64,000 nucleotides of DNA from CAZVYN01 sp964631125 (GCA_964631125.1 CAZVYN010000007.1:1-64000); one strand, 5' to 3'. Counted from the first letter of the stretch, positions 49,304 through 57,756 are shown. The notes: generated by a model not told the origin, from the letters alone. Translations and numbers: made by a program.

Positions 49304-50128
49304 TCACCTCGCCAGGCGAACGAGCAGGAGCCCGAAGACCGGCGCCACGTAGAGGAGACTGTCGAATCGATCGAGGACGCCCCCGTGTCCCGGCAAGAAG
49401 ACTCCGGTGTCCTTCACGCCCGCCACCCGTTTGAGACGCGACTCGAAGAGATCTCCGAGTGGCCCGAGACAGCCAACGGCCGCGCCGAGCAGCGCGGCCT
49501 CCAGGGTCGGGAGCGACGGGAACCAGCGCGGACCGAGCAGCAGAGTGACGAGGATTGACGCGACCAACCCACCCCCTGCGCCCGCCCAGGTCTTCCCCGG
49601 GCTCACCGTCGGCCAGAGGCGCGGTCCGCGGAACGTGAAGCCGGCGGCGTAGGCGCCCGAGTCACACGCCCAGGTCGCCAAGAGCGCCAGGAGCAGTCCG
49701 CGCGAGTCGTCGCCCGCGGGGCTCGCCGCCAATCGAAAGAGGAACGCGGGCAGGACAGCGACATAGAGCAGGCCGGCGGCGTGGCCGATCGATCCGAGGA
49801 GCCCGTTCCGAGGCGCTCGCGGTCGCCAGGGGAAGAAGAGCCAGAGTGTGGCGCCCCCCCAGACGATCCAGCCGGCGACATAGAGCGGCGCCGCGGCGGG
49901 AAGGTGGAGCGCGGCCAAGAAAGCGATCGGCGCGAAGAGCCAGGATCCTGCGGGCGCCCGCAGGCCGATCCTCGTGAGCAAGACCGACATTTCTCTCGCC
50001 GCCGCGGCGACGAGCGCGAGAAGCGCCAACTCCAGCGCCCATCCGCCGACGATCGTGAGCGCGAGCGCGACGGGAACGAAGACGAGAGCCGAGAGCACTC
50101 GGCTGCGCAACGCTGCTTCTTCGGTCAC
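49304..50128 (-). CDS. cdsA: Phosphatidate cytidylyltransferase
   Basis: CdsA makes CDP-diacylglycerol from CTP and phosphatidate in the inner membrane. The 274-residue protein has about eight hydrophobic segments and the C-terminal signature SPGKTWAGAGGG ... GDLFESRLKRVAGVKDTG... LPGHGGVLDRFDSLL with the conserved Lys/Asp residues. The GTG start overlaps the uppS stop (GTGA). Order uppS-cdsA-dxr is a common lipid-precursor arrangement. Confidence 0.96.
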   Translation of the reverse strand: MTEEAALRSRVLSALVFVPVALALTIVGGWALELALLALVAAAAREMSVLLTRIGLRAPAGSWLFAPIAFLAALHLPAAAPLYVAGWIVWGGATLWLFFPWRPRAPRNGLLGSIGHAAGLLYVAVLPAFLFRLAASPAGDDSRGLLLALLATWACDSGAYAAGFTFRGPRLWPTVSPGKTWAGAGGGLVASILVTLLLGPRWFPSLPTLEAALLGAAVGCLGPLGDLFESRLKRVAGVKDTGVFLPGHGGVLDRFDSLLYVAPVFGLLLVRLAR

Positions 50129-50922
50129 TCCACCCGACCGAAGCGTCGCTCACGTTTCTGATATTCGGCCAGGGCGGAGTGCAGGTCGCGCTTGCGGAAG
50201 TCGGGCCAGAGGGTCGGCGTGACGTAGATCTCCGCGTAAGCCAACTGCCAGAGCAAGAAGTTCGAGAGGCGCATCTCCCCGCTCGTGCGGATGAGCAGAT
50301 CGGGATGCGGGAGTTCGGGCGCGTAGAGACGTTGATCGATCGCCGCCTCGTCGATCTGCGAGGGATCGAGGCGGCCGGAGCGGACATCTTCCGCCATGCG
50401 CCTGAACGCATCGGTCAGTTCGCGTCGACTCGAATACGAGAGCGCGAGCACCAACTTCAGCCCGTCGTTGCGCGAGAGCATCTCTCGCGTGCGGGCCAGT
50501 TCCTCGCGCACGAACTCCGGCAGTTCCTCCAGGTGGCCGATCGCCTGGAGCTGGACGTTGTTCTTGGTCAGCGTCTCGCGCTCTTCCACCAGGACCTGGC
50601 AGAGGAATCGCATGAGCGACTGCACTTCGTCCGGCGGGCGGTGCCAGTTCTCCGTCGAGAATGTGTAGAGAGTCAGCGCCTCCAAGCCGAGCTCGGCGCA
50701 CCCCTCGACCACCTCCCGGACGGAGCGTCGCGCCGCCTGGTGTCCCGCGACGCGCGGCAGTCCGCGTTGCTTCGCCCACCGTCCGTTGCCGTCCATGATG
50801 ACCGCGACGTGCCGTGGGAGCTTGCCGCCGGGGCTGAGGTCGTCGGCCGCGACGCCGGCGGGCGCCGGTCGACTTCGGTCGGCCGGTCGAGTATCGAGCG
50901 GGGATTTCTCGGCGGGCGACAT
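50125..50922 (-). CDS. uppS: Undecaprenyl diphosphate synthase (cis-prenyltransferase)
   Basis: UppS makes C55-PP, the lipid carrier for peptidoglycan and O-antigen. The core begins HVAVIMDGNGRWAKQRGLPR (Asp of DGNGRWA binds Mg) and continues HQAARRSVREVVEGC, LTLYTFSTENWHRP, SRREL..., HPDLLIRTSGEMRLSNFLLWQLAYAE and TLWPDFRKRD. ATG 50922 gives 265 residues with a Ser/Pro-rich lead; GTG 50955 would add 11. Neither has a strong binding site. The frr stop is 38-71 nt upstream, depending on the start. Confidence 0.95.
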   Translation of the reverse strand: MSPAEKSPLDTRPADRSRPAPAGVAADDLSPGGKLPRHVAVIMDGNGRWAKQRGLPRVAGHQAARRSVREVVEGCAELGLEALTLYTFSTENWHRPPDEVQSLMRFLCQVLVEERETLTKNNVQLQAIGHLEELPEFVREELARTREMLSRNDGLKLVLALSYSSRRELTDAFRRMAEDVRSGRLDPSQIDEAAIDQRLYAPELPHPDLLIRTSGEMRLSNFLLWQLAYAEIYVTPTLWPDFRKRDLHSALAEYQKRERRFGRVE

Positions 50923-50993
50923 GGTGGCTGAGTCGACTTCTCCTCGGGCGAACACAGGTGAGAGGGGCGCGTGGAGCGAGCCCGGTCTCGCCC

Positions 50994-51551
50994 CTACATC
51001 TCCAGGATCTCTTTTTCCTTCTTCACGACGATCTCGTCCATCGCCGCGATATGCTTGTCGGTCAGCTTCTGGATCTCGGCCTGCAGACGACGCTCGTCGT
51101 CTTCGGAAACATGCTCGTCCTTCGTCCGCTTCTTCAGCTCTTCGTTCGCCTCGCGCCGGAGACTGCGAACCGAGACGCGACCGTCCTCGGCCAACTTCTT
51201 CACCCGCTTCACCAGATCGTGTCGACGGTCCTCGGTCAACGCGGGGATCGGCACCTTGATCAGTTCGCCGTCGTCGGCCGGGTTCAAACCCAGGTCCGAC
51301 TTCTGGATCGCCTTGAGGACCGCCGAGAGCAGGCTCTTGTCCCAGGGTTGGACCACGAGCAGACGCGGCTGCGGCGCGGAGATCGACGCCACTTGCGCCA
51401 GCCCCATCGGCGAGCCGTAGGCGTCGACCTTGATCGAGTCGAGCAGCGCCGGGCTCGCCTTGCCGGTGCGGATGGCGGTGAGGTCGTGTTTCAGCACCTC
51501 GATCGATTTTTTCATCTTGTCGTCTGTCTGAGTGACAATTTCGTGGGTCAT
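50994..51551 (-). CDS. frr: Ribosome recycling factor
   Basis: The 185-residue RRF splits post-termination ribosomes with EF-G. The three-helix/beta pattern is clear: MKKSIEVLKHDLTAIRTGKA, SPALLDSIKVDAYGSPMGLA, QVASISAPQPRLLVVQPWDK, LIKVPIPALTEDRRHDLVKR and a C-terminal helix EIQKLTDKHIAAMDEIVVKK. The size is as expected. It follows pyrH by 28 nt, in the conserved order rpsB-tsf-pyrH-frr. Confidence 0.97.
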   Translation of the reverse strand: MTHEIVTQTDDKMKKSIEVLKHDLTAIRTGKASPALLDSIKVDAYGSPMGLAQVASISAPQPRLLVVQPWDKSLLSAVLKAIQKSDLGLNPADDGELIKVPIPALTEDRRHDLVKRVKKLAEDGRVSVRSLRREANEELKKRTKDEHVSEDDERRLQAEIQKLTDKHIAAMDEIVVKKEKEILEM

Positions 51552-51579
51552 GCGGAGCGTCTCTCCTCTCGTGCGAGCG

Positions 51580-52410
51580 TCATCCGGCCGAACCTGCGCT
51601 GGGGCTCGCCAGCGCGGATGATTCGCGGCGAACGCTCTCCCGCCGCGGCGCCACTTCGACGTAGGTGCCGACCGGCTCCCCGCGCAAAATGCGCGGCAGG
51701 TTCGCCTCGTCGCGGATGTTGAAAACGACGATCGGGAGGTTGTTCTCCAGACAAAGCGTGATCGCCGTCATGTCCATCACGCGGAGGTCATCTTCCAACA
51801 CCTGCTGGTGCGTGACGCGGTCGAACATGCGCGCAGTCGGATCGCGGAGGGGATCCGCCGTATAGATGCCGTCGACCTTCGTCGCTTTGAGGATCACCTC
51901 GCAGCCGGTCTCGACGGCGCGCAGTGCGGCCGCTGTGTCGGTGGTGAAGTAAGGATTTCCCGTTCCCCCCGCGAAGATCACGATGCGCCCCTTCTCCAGG
52001 TGGCGGATCGCGCGGCGACGGATGAACGGCTCGGCCACCTGTTCCATCTTGATGGCGGAGAGGACGCGCGTGAAGAGCCCCAGCTCCTCCAACATTTCTT
52101 GCAGCGCGAGCGCGTTGATCACCGTGGCGAGCATGCCCATCGAATCCGCGGCCACTCGGTCGACCCCGGCTTCGGCCAGTTGCTGACCCCGGATGTAGTT
52201 GCCGCCCCCGACCACGATCGCGACCTCGGCGCCGAGCGCCTTCGCGGCCTGCACCTGCTGGGCCATGGCGCGGAATGTAGGAGCATGGACGCCGAAACCC
52301 TGATCGCCGGCGAGGATCTCGCCGCTGATCTTGAGCAACACCCTGCGCCAGCGAGGCCGAGGCGCCCGCAGCGCAGACGCGCTCTCCACCCTGGAGTCTG
52401 GATCGCCCAT
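51580..52410 (-). CDS. pyrH: UMP kinase
   Basis: PyrH phosphorylates UMP to UDP. The 276-residue protein has an N-terminal lead (1-25) before VLLKISGEILAGDQGFGV, then VAIVVGGGNYIRGQQLAEAG, RVAADSMGMLATVINALALQ, IVIFAGGTGNPYFTTDTAAA, LKATKVDGIYTADP and MDMTAITLCLENNLPIVVFN. A C-terminal Arg/Ser/Ala tail of about 25 residues extends beyond the usual end. It follows tsf by 17 nt. Confidence 0.96.
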   Translation of the reverse strand: MGDPDSRVESASALRAPRPRWRRVLLKISGEILAGDQGFGVHAPTFRAMAQQVQAAKALGAEVAIVVGGGNYIRGQQLAEAGVDRVAADSMGMLATVINALALQEMLEELGLFTRVLSAIKMEQVAEPFIRRRAIRHLEKGRIVIFAGGTGNPYFTTDTAAALRAVETGCEVILKATKVDGIYTADPLRDPTARMFDRVTHQQVLEDDLRVMDMTAITLCLENNLPIVVFNIRDEANLPRILRGEPVGTYVEVAPRRESVRRESSALASPSAGSAG

Positions 52411-52427
52411 CTTCGAGACCGGCTCCT

Positions 52428-53033
52428 CTACTGAGTCGGGTAGGACCCGATCTGGAAACGAGTGAAGCGCTTCACCACGATGTTCTCACCTAACTTAGCG
52501 ATCGCTTCGGTCACGAGATCCTGGACCTTCTTGTCCGGATCCTTGACGAATGGCTGCTCCAAGAGGGCGAACTCTCCGAAGAACTTGTCCATCCGGCCGT
52601 CGATGATCTTGCCCCAGAACGCCTCGGGTTTGCCCGACTCCTTCGCCTGCTCGGTATAGATCATCCGCTCGCGCTCGACCAGGTTCTGGTCGATGTCGTC
52701 GCGGCGAATGGCGATCGGCAACGCCGCCGCGATGTGGAGGGCGATGTCGTGGCAGAGCTTCTCGAACTCCTCGTTGCGCGCAACGAAGTCGGTCTCGCAA
52801 TTGACTTCGAGCAGCACGCCGACGCGCGAGCCGGGGTGGATGTAGGCATGGATGAGACCCTCACCCGCCGTCCGCCCGACCTTCTTCTCCGCCGCCGCCG
52901 CGCCCATCTTGCGCAGGAGATCGACCGCCTTGTCGACATCACCGCTCGTCTCCTCGAGCGCCTTCTTGCACTGCATGAATCCCGCGCTCGTCTTCTCACG
53001 CAGGGTCTTGACCAACTCGGCAGGGATACTCAT
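52428..53033 (-). CDS. tsf: Elongation factor Ts (short form)
   Basis: EF-Ts recycles EF-Tu. ATG 53033 (GAGGAG upstream) gives 201 residues, versus about 280 in E. coli; it is similar to the short form of Thermus. N-terminal UBA-like domain ELVKTLREKTSAGFMQCKKA and the TDFVARN motif (NCETDFVARNEEF) are intact, followed by the core and the final helical segment. It lies between rpsB and pyrH as usual. Confidence 0.96.
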   Translation of the reverse strand: MSIPAELVKTLREKTSAGFMQCKKALEETSGDVDKAVDLLRKMGAAAAEKKVGRTAGEGLIHAYIHPGSRVGVLLEVNCETDFVARNEEFEKLCHDIALHIAAALPIAIRRDDIDQNLVERERMIYTEQAKESGKPEAFWGKIIDGRMDKFFGEFALLEQPFVKDPDKKVQDLVTEAIAKLGENIVVKRFTRFQIGSYPTQ

Positions 53034-53172
53034 CGCACTCCTCGTCTCGGGCGCGGCAGTCGCGCAGCCCACTTCGGCCGGACCCGCCTCACGCTCTCTC
53101 GGAATTCCTCTGTTCGACCGGGGATCTCGGAGGGGCCGCTCGCTCCGCAGCGAGCGCCCCGCGAGGTCTGCT

Positions 53173-53910
53173 TCAGCTCGACGCGCCCGCGGCGGCCGGC
53201 TCTCCGAGCTTGTCGGCCATGGTGGGAGCGCTCGCCCGCGCTTCGAGCACCGTGTCGCCGATCCAGCGCGCGAAGAGCCGGATCGAGCGGATCGCGTCGT
53301 CGTTGCCCGGAATCGGGAAGGTGATCTCGTCGGGATCGCAATTGGTGTCGACGATCCCGATGACCGGAATCCCGAGTCGGGTCGCCTCGCTCACGGCGAT
53401 CTTCTCCGCCTTCGTGTCGACGACGAACATCAGCCCCGGCAGTCGGTTCATCTCCTTGATGCCACTGAAGATCTTCTCCAGCTTCCCGCGCTCCTTCTCC
53501 AGGCGCGAGACCTCTTTCTTGGAGAGCTTCTCGAAGGTGCCGTCATCGCGCATCCGCTCCAAGCTTCGCAGATAGCGGATGCTCATCTTGATGGTCTGGA
53601 AGTTGGTCAGCATGCCGCCGAGCCAGCGCTCGGTCACACAGAAGTTGCCGCAGCGCTTCGACTCCTCGGTCATGACGGCTTGCGCCTGCTTCTTCGTCCC
53701 GACGAACAGGATGCTGTCGCCGTTGCGCGTGCAGTCGATGACCGCTTGCCGCGGACGCTCGAGCGAGGCGAGCGTCTTCGCGAGGTCGATGATGTGGATC
53801 CGGTTTCGCTCGAGGAAGATGAAGCGCTTCATCTTCGGATTCCAGCGCCGGGTCTGGTGGCCGAAGTGGACTCCAGCCTCCAACAGATCTTGCATCGTAA
53901 TCGTGGCCAA
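53173..53910 (-). CDS. rpsB: 30S ribosomal protein S2
   Basis: The start TTG 53910 gives MATITMQDLLEAGVHFGHQT, the family beginning; AAAGG lies about 9 nt upstream, and ATG 53895 is the alternative. The 245-residue protein has the S2 signatures RRWNPKMKRFIFLERNRIHI, FVGTKKQAQAVM, VTERWLGGMLTNFQTIKMSI, PGLMFVVDTKAEKIAVSEAT and IVDTNCDPDEITFPIPGNDD. The gap to tsf is 139 bp and to rpsI 166 bp. It is part of a ribosomal run with a start-to-end transcription order rplM-rpsI-rpsB-tsf. Confidence 0.97.
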   Translation of the reverse strand: MATITMQDLLEAGVHFGHQTRRWNPKMKRFIFLERNRIHIIDLAKTLASLERPRQAVIDCTRNGDSILFVGTKKQAQAVMTEESKRCGNFCVTERWLGGMLTNFQTIKMSIRYLRSLERMRDDGTFEKLSKKEVSRLEKERGKLEKIFSGIKEMNRLPGLMFVVDTKAEKIAVSEATRLGIPVIGIVDTNCDPDEITFPIPGNDDAIRSIRLFARWIGDTVLEARASAPTMADKLGEPAAAGASS

Positions 53911-54076
53911 GTCTCTCTGCCTTTCGTCGAGCAGTTTTGCCCTCCGCTCCACGTGGCCCTCGTGCGTGGGATGGATCCCGCGTCCGAAAGAACCGCTCGA
54001 TCACCGGGTGGAGCGTGTGTAGTGGAGGCGACTCCGTCGAGCGGATCGCCTCCCGATCAGAACGTCTTCGGCTCGT

Positions 54077-54478
54077 CTACCGCTTGGAGAACTGGAAGCG
54101 CTTACGGGCGCCCGGCTGCCCGTACTTCTTGCGCTCCTTCATGCGCGGATCGCGCGTGAGGAGACCTTCCTTGTCGAGCGCCGGCTTGTGAGCGACATCG
54201 ACGAGCTTGAGCGCGCGGGAGATGCCGAGGCTGATCGCGCCGGCCTGACCGCTCACCCCGCCGCCCGAGACGTTCGCGAAGAGATCGAATCGACCCTCCG
54301 TCTCGGTCACGCGAAACGGCCGCATGACCAGGAGCGCCAGGACTTCTCGCGGGAAGTGCTGCTCGAGGGTGCGTCCGTTCACCGTGATCTTGCCCGCGCC
54401 CGGAACGATCCGCACGCGCGCGACGGACGACTTCCGCCGTCCGGTGGCCTGGACGACCGTCTTCGTTGCTGTCGCCAT
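54077..54478 (-). CDS. rpsI: 30S ribosomal protein S9
   Basis: The 133-residue protein shows the S9 pattern: ATGRRKSSVARVRIVPGAGK at the start, ITVNGRTLEQHFPREVLALL, VSGGGVSGQAGAISLGISRA and the basic C-terminus GLLTRDPRMKERKKYGQPGA followed by RKRFQFSKR. The C-terminal Arg contacts P-site tRNA. It normally follows rplM closely; here 282 bp with a 13-bp tandem repeat and an assembly gap intervene. Confidence 0.97.
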   Translation of the reverse strand: MATATKTVVQATGRRKSSVARVRIVPGAGKITVNGRTLEQHFPREVLALLVMRPFRVTETEGRFDLFANVSGGGVSGQAGAISLGISRALKLVDVAHKPALDKEGLLTRDPRMKERKKYGQPGARKRFQFSKR

Positions 54479-54535
54479 CTGTTCTCCTCATTGTCCTCGT
54501 GCGAACCAGTCCTCGAGCGAGAGGAATCACACGGT

Positions 54536-54769
54536 CGGGATTACACCGCCGGATTACACCGCCGGATTACACAGTCGGATTACACAGTCGGATTACACAG
54601 TCGGATTACACAGTCGGNNNNNNNNNNNNNNNNNNNNNNNNNNNNNNNNNNNNNNNNNNNNNNNNNNNNNNNNNNNNNNNNNNNNNNNNNNNNNNNNNNN
54701 NNNNNNNNNNNNNNNNNCGGATTACACAGTCGGATTACACAGTCGGATTACACAGTCGGATTACACAGT
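54536..54769. repeat. 13-bp minisatellite between rplM and rpsI
   Basis: Tandem units of CGGATTACACAGT (13 nt) run on both sides of a 100-N gap. The left block 54536-54617 has one 14-nt variant (extra G), one CGGATTACACCGC and four identical CGGATTACACAGT copies plus a partial one. The right block 54718-54769 has four identical units. At least ten units are visible; the true number is unknown. On the minus strand the unit reads ACTGTGTAATCCG and each copy carries the TAA, with the first copy forming the rplM stop codon. The plus strand is open in all frames but is not thought to code. Confidence 0.92.
54618..54717. other. Assembly gap (100 N)
   Basis: A run of exactly 100 undetermined bases interrupts the minisatellite. 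A fixed length of 100 is a scaffold placeholder, so the true distance between rplM and rpsI is not known. It most likely hides further 13-bp units. Confidence 0.97.
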
Positions 54770-55225
54770 CGGGATTCCCTTGCCGTGCTTGCCCAGTGTG
54801 TACGCCATCGGCTTCTGCGCGGCGTGCTCGTGGGTCGCGCCGGAGTAGATCTTCAACTTGCGGATCATCTGTCGGCCCAGCGGGCCCTTCGGCAGCATGC
54901 CCCAGATCGCGTCGCGCACGACCTCGTCCGGACGGGTGCGCATCCGCTGCGAGAGTCGGGTCATCCGCTGACCGCCCGGATACCCGGTGTGTCGGTAGTA
55001 GACCTTCTGCTCGAGCTTCTTCCCGGTCAGTCGGATCTTGGCGGCGTTGAGCACGATGACGTGATCGCCCGAATCCAGATACGGCGCATAGAGAGGGTTC
55101 CACTTGCCTCGCAAGAGGCAGGCCGCCTCACTCGCGAGTCGGCCGAGCGGCTGGTTGGCGCCGTCGATGGCGAACCAGCGTCGCGTGGCGACATCCTGGG
55201 CGCGTGTGGCGTAGGTCGGCTGCAT
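54761..55225 (-). CDS. rplM: 50S ribosomal protein L13
   Basis: The 154-residue protein has the L13 pattern: RRWFAIDGANQPLGRLASEA, HVIVLNAAKIRLTGKKLEQK, YYRHTGYPGGQR, VRDAIWGMLPKGPLGRQMIR and LKIYSGATHEHAAQKP. ATG 55225 has AGGAG 7-11 nt upstream. The C-terminus is about 15 residues longer than usual, and the last codons plus stop (PTV-TAA) are built from the first copy of the 13-bp repeat, suggesting that repeat growth changed or replaced the original end. The gap upstream (55226-55407) holds no obvious promoter hexamers. Confidence 0.96.
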   Translation of the reverse strand: MQPTYATRAQDVATRRWFAIDGANQPLGRLASEAACLLRGKWNPLYAPYLDSGDHVIVLNAAKIRLTGKKLEQKVYYRHTGYPGGQRMTRLSQRMRTRPDEVVRDAIWGMLPKGPLGRQMIRKLKIYSGATHEHAAQKPMAYTLGKHGKGIPTV

Positions 55226-55407
55226 GCATCGCTCCTAGGGACGGTCTAGATCGACCGGCACCGAAATGGCGACCAGAAAAGAGCCTGCGGCTACCGGCGG
55301 AACCGGAGCCGAGCGCCCTTGAAATCGGTCGCCTCGCTTGATCTCCGAAACGTGCGAAGTCGCGACTCTAGGGACCGTTCGCCACGATGTCAACCACCCC
55401 CCGGGAC

Positions 55408-55599
55408 TCAGTCCAGTGCGAAGCGGAGCGGCAGTCTGACCCAGACCGCGACGGGGCGTCCCTGCTGCATTCCCGGCCGGAAGATGGCCGACCGCATCGC
55501 CTCCTTGGCCGCCTCGGCCAAGAGTTGCGGGCCCGACACGACCTCGACTCGACCCACGCGACCGTCCGCGCCCACCACCCCGTTCAACAGACCGCTCAC
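55408..55599 (-). CDS. Orphan TonB C-terminal domain, truncated
   Basis: The start GTG 55599 overlaps the mtnA stop (GTGA) and gives 63 residues: LLNGVVGADGRVGRVEVVSG, then AAKEAMRSAIFRPGMQQGRP and VAVWVRLPLRFALD. That is the second half of a TonB C-terminal domain: 'dGrV.+v.VvsG', 'AA..A.+...F+P...+G.PV.V.v.lp..F'. The usual membrane anchor, Pro-rich linker and first strand (with YP) are missing, so it cannot transmit energy as a normal TonB does. It may be a remnant of a larger gene or a small protein of its own, coupled to mtnA by position. Confidence 0.7.
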   Translation of the reverse strand: MSGLLNGVVGADGRVGRVEVVSGPQLLAEAAKEAMRSAIFRPGMQQGRPVAVWVRLPLRFALD

Positions 55600-56639
55600 G
55601 GAGCGAATGGTGGTCGCTCGATTCCTCGCTCGGTCACCCAACCGGCGATGAGAGCGGCCGGCGTCACATCGAAGGCCGGATTCCGTGCGGCGGTCGCGAG
55701 CGGGGACCAACCTGGGCGCACCTCGGTCACCTCCTCCGCGGAACGCTCTTCGATCGGAATCTCCGCTCCGTCGACCAGCGAGAGATCAAAGCTGCTCCTC
55801 GGAGCGACGACGTAGAGCGGCGTGCCCGCCTCGCGCGCCGCCAAGGCGAGCGCATACGTGCCGATCTTGTTCGCGGTGTCGCCATTGGCCGCGATCCGAT
55901 CGGCGCCGACGAGCACCGCATGCGCGCGCTCGCTCTTCAACAGCCAAGCGCCTGCGCCGTCGCAGTGGACGGCATGCGGGATCCCCGCGCGCGCCAACTC
56001 CCACGCCGTCAGCCGAGCGCCTTGACCGAGCGGACGGGTTTCGCCGACGTGAACGAACAGCCGCTTCCCACGCGCGAACGCGGAGAGGACGACGCCGAGC
56101 GCGGTCCCCCCTCCGCCCGTGGCCAGTCCGCCGGTGTTGCAATGCGTGAAGACTCTCGCGCCATCGGGCAGGAGATCGAATCCGTGCGCGGCCATGCGCT
56201 CCGACAGCTCGAGATCTTCCTCCAGGATGAGATGTGCCTCGGCCAGCGCGCGGGCGGCGACCTCGCGGGTCGCCGTGTTCTGTAGAGCGGTGCGCTGCAG
56301 AGCGGCGTGCGCGACGGCGCGGACGCGGTCGATCGCCCACCTCAGATTCACGGCGGTCGGTCGCGCCTCCGCCAACCGCTCCCTTTCGCTCTCGATCGCG
56401 GCGTGGAGCGACGAGGCATCGCTCGCGGTCGACTGGTGCAATGCCATCGCCAGACCGTAGGCGCCCGCCACCCCCAACGCCGGCGCTCCTCTCACGGCCA
56501 GTGTCTGGATCGCGTGGATCAGCTCCGGGACCGTTTCGAGATCGAGATACACCTCCGCTTCGGGCAGTCGAGTCTGGTCCAGGATCCGCACGCGCCCGCC
56601 GTTCCAACGGACCGTCTCCAGCAGATGACTCGCGATCAT
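55596..56639 (-). CDS. mtnA: Methylthioribose-1-phosphate isomerase
   Basis: MtnA converts MTR-1-P to MTRu-1-P in methionine salvage. The 347-residue eIF2B-like fold has LAVRGAPALGVAGAYGLA, PTAVNLRWAIDRVRA, FTHCNTGGLATGG with catalytic Cys167, ETRPLGQGARLTAWEL, VGADRIAANGDTANKIGTYA with catalytic Asp247, and VAPRSSFDLSLVDGAEIPIE. The start overlaps the maf stop (ATGA) and the stop overlaps the orphan TonB-domain gene. No other mtn gene is in the window. Related aldose isomerases of the same family are a less likely reading. Confidence 0.92.
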   Translation of the reverse strand: MIASHLLETVRWNGGRVRILDQTRLPEAEVYLDLETVPELIHAIQTLAVRGAPALGVAGAYGLAMALHQSTASDASSLHAAIESERERLAEARPTAVNLRWAIDRVRAVAHAALQRTALQNTATREVAARALAEAHLILEEDLELSERMAAHGFDLLPDGARVFTHCNTGGLATGGGGTALGVVLSAFARGKRLFVHVGETRPLGQGARLTAWELARAGIPHAVHCDGAGAWLLKSERAHAVLVGADRIAANGDTANKIGTYALALAAREAGTPLYVVAPRSSFDLSLVDGAEIPIEERSAEEVTEVRPGWSPLATAARNPAFDVTPAALIAGWVTERGIERPPFAP

Positions 56640-57289
56640 CGCTCCACCGACTCCGGTGGTTGCCCTTCCAACTCACGACAGAGCCGACGCAGCAACGCCA
56701 ACGGCAGGCCCATGACGTTGAAGTAGTCTCCGTCGATCTCCGGGATGAACAGCCCGCCGATCCCCTGGATGCCGTAGGCGCCCGCTTTGTCGAGCGGCTC
56801 ACCGGTCTCGACATAGAGACGACGATCGTCGGCCGAGAGCTCGGCGAAGCGGACGCGAGACGACTGCGCGTCCTGGACGAGTCGGGCGTCCGCCACGCGG
56901 ATCACCGCCACGCCGGTCCAGACTCGATGCCAACGTCCCGACAATCGAGCGAGCATCGCGTCGGCCTCTGCGGCGTCGACCGGCTTCTCCAGCACCTCGC
57001 CGTCCAATTCGACGATCGTGTCGGCCCCCAGGATCGCGTGCGCCCGCGCCGTGCGCGCTCGATCCATCGAGGCGCCCGCCTTGTCCCGCGCCAACCGGAT
57101 CACGTAGTCACGCGGCGACTCGTCGGCCGTCCGATCGCCTTCCGGCACGTTCGATGCTGCGACGACCAGCGGCACGCCGATCCGAGCGAGCAACTCGCGT
57201 CGACGCGGCGAGCCGGAGGCGAGTAGAAGCGGACCGGCGGAAAGACCCAGCAGAGCCAGCGCGCGTCGCTCGAGTTCGGACGCCGTCAT
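56636..57289 (-). CDS. maf: Maf-type nucleoside triphosphate pyrophosphatase
   Basis: This is the true Maf protein of this window. It hydrolyses non-canonical or dTTP/UTP nucleotides to monophosphates. The 217-residue protein has LLLASGSPRRRELLARIGVP, an ESPRDYVIRLARDKA segment, HAILGADTIVELDGEVLEKP, ARLSGRWHRVWTGVAVIR and YVETGEPLDKAGAYGIQGIG, all family hallmarks. Its first about 18 residues are an extra helical lead. It overlaps mtnA by 4 nt and the dtd stop by 4 nt, so dtd-maf-mtnA is one coupled operon for nucleotide and tRNA quality and methylthio salvage. Confidence 0.95.
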   Translation of the reverse strand: MTASELERRALALLGLSAGPLLLASGSPRRRELLARIGVPLVVAASNVPEGDRTADESPRDYVIRLARDKAGASMDRARTARAHAILGADTIVELDGEVLEKPVDAAEADAMLARLSGRWHRVWTGVAVIRVADARLVQDAQSSRVRFAELSADDRRLYVETGEPLDKAGAYGIQGIGGLFIPEIDGDYFNVMGLPLALLRRLCRELEGQPPESVER

Positions 57290-57756
57290 GAGTTCGGCGT
57301 CTCCCGTGAACGGACGCTCCGCGAGTCGAGCAGAAGGGTCACGGGCCCGTCGTTCACCAACTCGACCTCCATCGTCGCCTGGAAGATCCCTGTCGCGACG
57401 CGAGCTCCGATCTCTCGCGCCCGCTGGATGAACCGCTCGTACAGTTGCTGCGCCCGCTCGGGCTGCGCGGCGCCGACGAAGCTCGGCCGCCGGCCCTTGC
57501 GGCAGTCGCCCAACAGCGTGAATTGCGAGACGACCAGCAACTCGCCGCCCACCTCGTCCAGCCCGAGGTTCATCTTGCCCGCATCGTCACGAAAGACGCG
57601 CAGCGAGACGATCTTCTCGGCCAGCCATTCGGCGTCGACCTCGCTGTCTCCATCGGCAACGCCGAGCAGGACGACGAAGCCGGCGCCGATTTCCGCGACC
57701 GCGGCGCCCTCGGCCCGCACCGATCCGCGGGTGACTCTCTGGACGACCGCGATCAC
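57286..57756 (-). CDS. dtd: D-aminoacyl-tRNA deacylase
   Basis: Dtd removes D-amino acids (and some Gly/Ala) from tRNA. The 156-residue protein has MIAVVQRVTRGSVRAEGAAV, VLLGVADGDSEVDAEWLAEK, LRVFRDDAGKMNLGLDEVGG, LLVVSQFTLLGDCRKGRRPS and VELVNDGPVTLLLDS, including the SQFTL motif and the NDGPVT motif. It has the usual length. It begins the dtd-maf-mtnA run; the 171-bp gap to the divergent protease gene presumably holds promoters. Confidence 0.96.
   Translation of the reverse strand: MIAVVQRVTRGSVRAEGAAVAEIGAGFVVLLGVADGDSEVDAEWLAEKIVSLRVFRDDAGKMNLGLDEVGGELLVVSQFTLLGDCRKGRRPSFVGAAQPERAQQLYERFIQRAREIGARVATGIFQATMEVELVNDGPVTLLLDSRSVRSRETPNS

Noticed and set aside
54536..54769. CRISPR array
   Set aside because: Units are 13 bp, directly abutting and without variable spacers, and no cas gene is present; it is a tandem minisatellite.
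54188..55249. Plus-strand frames running through the minisatellite and N gap that would read a repeating DYTVGLHSRITQS peptide
   Set aside because: The 13-bp unit has no stop on the plus strand, so all three frames stay open by necessity; the frames also cross two real ribosomal genes and the N run.
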